This document shows positions 62,680 through 64,000 of a stretch of DNA of 64,000 nt, in pieces. Where the stretch lies: positions 11,178,146-11,242,145 of the forward strand of contig CM040743.1 in the NCBI GenBank assembly GCA_022829145.1, read 5' to 3'. How positions within the stretch are numbered: the first letter of the stretch is position 1; each line of letters begins with the position of its first letter. Made by a program: the position numbers and the translations under genes. The DNA comes from Albula goreensis. Lineage: Eukaryota > Chordata > Actinopteri > Albuliformes > Albulidae. The notes below the pieces were generated by a model. That model was not told the origin of the DNA, ran no database searches, and saw only the letters and a program-made list of their open reading frames with translations.

Positions 62680-64000
62680 ATTCACACGCACATTGCTTTG
62701 ATGTCATTTTTTGGTAAGGGGTATGCTGAGTGGAACACCTTCAATTCAGTCAGAATGTTGTTCTCCTCTTCTTCAACCCTGTAAAAGCTGAAAAGGGTGT
62801 GTACTGCTTGAACTGCAGGTGAATCTCCACTTTTTACTTAGTTTGACAGTACTGTCAGGCAGTGAAGTGATGACAGGACTTTACATTTAGAGTTTTCTTG
62901 ATTCCTTTTGAACTGTTGTTGAAGTTCTTGGATATTGGTATTCAAGAAGGTGAAGTACATACTCCTCTGGACTTTGTTTTCGATGATCTCCTGGTGCAGA
63001 TGTGGAGCAGTATTTTAACTTTGCCGGTACTTTTGTGTGCCTGCTTTGTCCAGGACTCCATCCAGAACTCTTTGAATTTCTGCTACCTCGGCTTGCCTTT
63101 TGGCTTTGTCAATGATAACCTTGAACTCCCTAGTGACTTCAATCTTTTCAGTCAAGGAGCTGGCAGAGCATCTGAGGCAGTCACATTCTCTATGAAGATC
63201 AGAGCTGTGATCTCCAGGAAAAGGAGTACGTCAAGTTGATGGTAGTAGTATCAGTGCATCACCTCCTGCTGGGCCAGGTGGCTTGCTTTCACACAGGTTG
63301 TTGGGAAATTGCACAGCAGTGAGAACCTTCCATAAGGTCTGCAGTGCAGTCTCTCGATGCCTAACAAATGTCTGACAGCATCTTTAATCCCGGGACATGG
63401 CATCCAAGGTACACAGACATCTGTGTCTGTACAAATGCATCATGATGTTTTGTGGAGGTGGAAATGAAGGTTTACAGCTTTAACACTAGATTGAAAAATG
63501 TACATAAATAGCTGATTTGGCACCCCAACAGCAAGTTCAATCAGTGTGCAGGGCAATATACATACAGAGCCATTTTGTTGTGGGTAAGAGTCCTGAATTG
63601 CAGCCCCTTGTAAGGCCTGTCCATATATACTGCCCCATTGTAGCCTTTCCCGCTGATGTTTTCCATGTTCTTGACTTCATATCACATACTTGAGAAATGG
63701 GATTTCCATGTCATGCACAAAGCACACAACAAGGGAAACCTGGTCAATATGGGACATGGATCTGTCTTTGAAAATATTTTTGCATCATCAATCTCTTTCA
63801 GAATGAGCTCCTCTAACATGAGTAGCCAGAGCTTTGAACGAGTCATTCTGTTTCCTGCTGTGGTTTCCTCTGAGCAGATTTGGTGCCATCGACAGCATCT
63901 AGACGATTTTTTGACACTGTCATAGTGGGAAATTTTTTTCACAAGCTCAAGCTTCCTCTGTTGTAATTTGAGTGGCTTTCATTGTCATGTCTGAATGGAA
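62680..64000 (-). mobile_element. hAT-like transposase fossil (DUF4371/ZMYM-like), runs off window
   Basis: On the minus strand from the window end, LEELILKEIDDAKIFS near 63,770-63,830 is followed by HIDQVSLVVCFVHDMEIPFL near 63,695-63,750. This matches the family's EEIxxAKxFSIxxDE...KEQVSLVLRFVHD block. Next comes ENISGKGYNGAVYMDRPYKG and MALYVYCPAH-LNLLL near 63,530-63,665, equivalent to MSGKYNGxQA...ALYVHCxAHxLNL. Near 62,940-63,010 a PGDHRKQSPEEY segment matches the 'SPEEYxR' region before the last domain. A weak C-terminal trace extends to about 62,680. There are many frame breaks. The N-terminal zinc-finger part and 5' end lie outside the window. Confidence 0.75.

Overview
This window looks like gene-poor vertebrate DNA, most likely from a ray-finned fish. 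The composition is AT-rich and there are no operon-like runs of ORFs. Several long pure (CA)n/(TG)n tracts are present, together with broken Tc1-like transposons of families typical of fish, CR1-like LINE pieces and a hAT-like transposase fossil. I cannot name the species. Nothing supports a bacterial, plasmid or viral origin. I found no CRISPR array, no rRNA or tRNA gene, and no recognisable retrovirus or LTR element.

Host genes: the best host signal is on the minus strand at 23,245-23,311. It is a short exon that starts with an ATG in good context, encodes a hydrophobic signal-peptide-like segment, and ends at a consensus splice donor. It sits beside a stretch relatively rich in CpG (about 21.1-23.6 kb) that looks like the 5' end of a gene. 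If so, bases 1-23,244 would be intron or later exons of that gene and 23.5-64 kb its upstream flank. A weaker exon candidate, also on the minus strand, lies at 39,746-39,961. A short CpG-containing block with a membrane-segment ORF lies near 53.3 kb. I could not identify the protein family of any of these.

Layout: 1-5.9 kb holds a fold-back repeat, an old SINE-like repeat and two microsatellites. From 5.9 to 9.2 kb are two Tc1 fossils in opposite orientation, a perfect small hairpin and a CR1-like LINE reverse-transcriptase fragment. From 9.2 to 20.5 kb is mostly unremarkable DNA with one large Tc1 fossil at 14.1-15.2 kb and a possible Tc1 end at 16.6 kb. From 20.5 to 25.3 kb is the gene-start region, flanked by CA repeats. 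From 25 to 61 kb is a long stretch without recognisable genes. It holds a CR1-type ORF1 fragment at 32.2 kb, another Tc1 fossil at 34.3-35.0 kb, and several blocks whose complex, homeodomain- and E-box-rich sequence suggests conserved regulatory elements (not tested here). From 61.6 to 64 kb is a pile-up of three broken elements: a Tc1/mariner piece, a LINE reverse transcriptase and a hAT-like transposase that runs off the window end.

I did not find a convincing undescribed biological system. The items most worth checking are the signal-peptide exon, the 216-base phase-1/phase-1 exon candidate, the perfect hairpin at 8.36 kb, and the candidate conserved elements.
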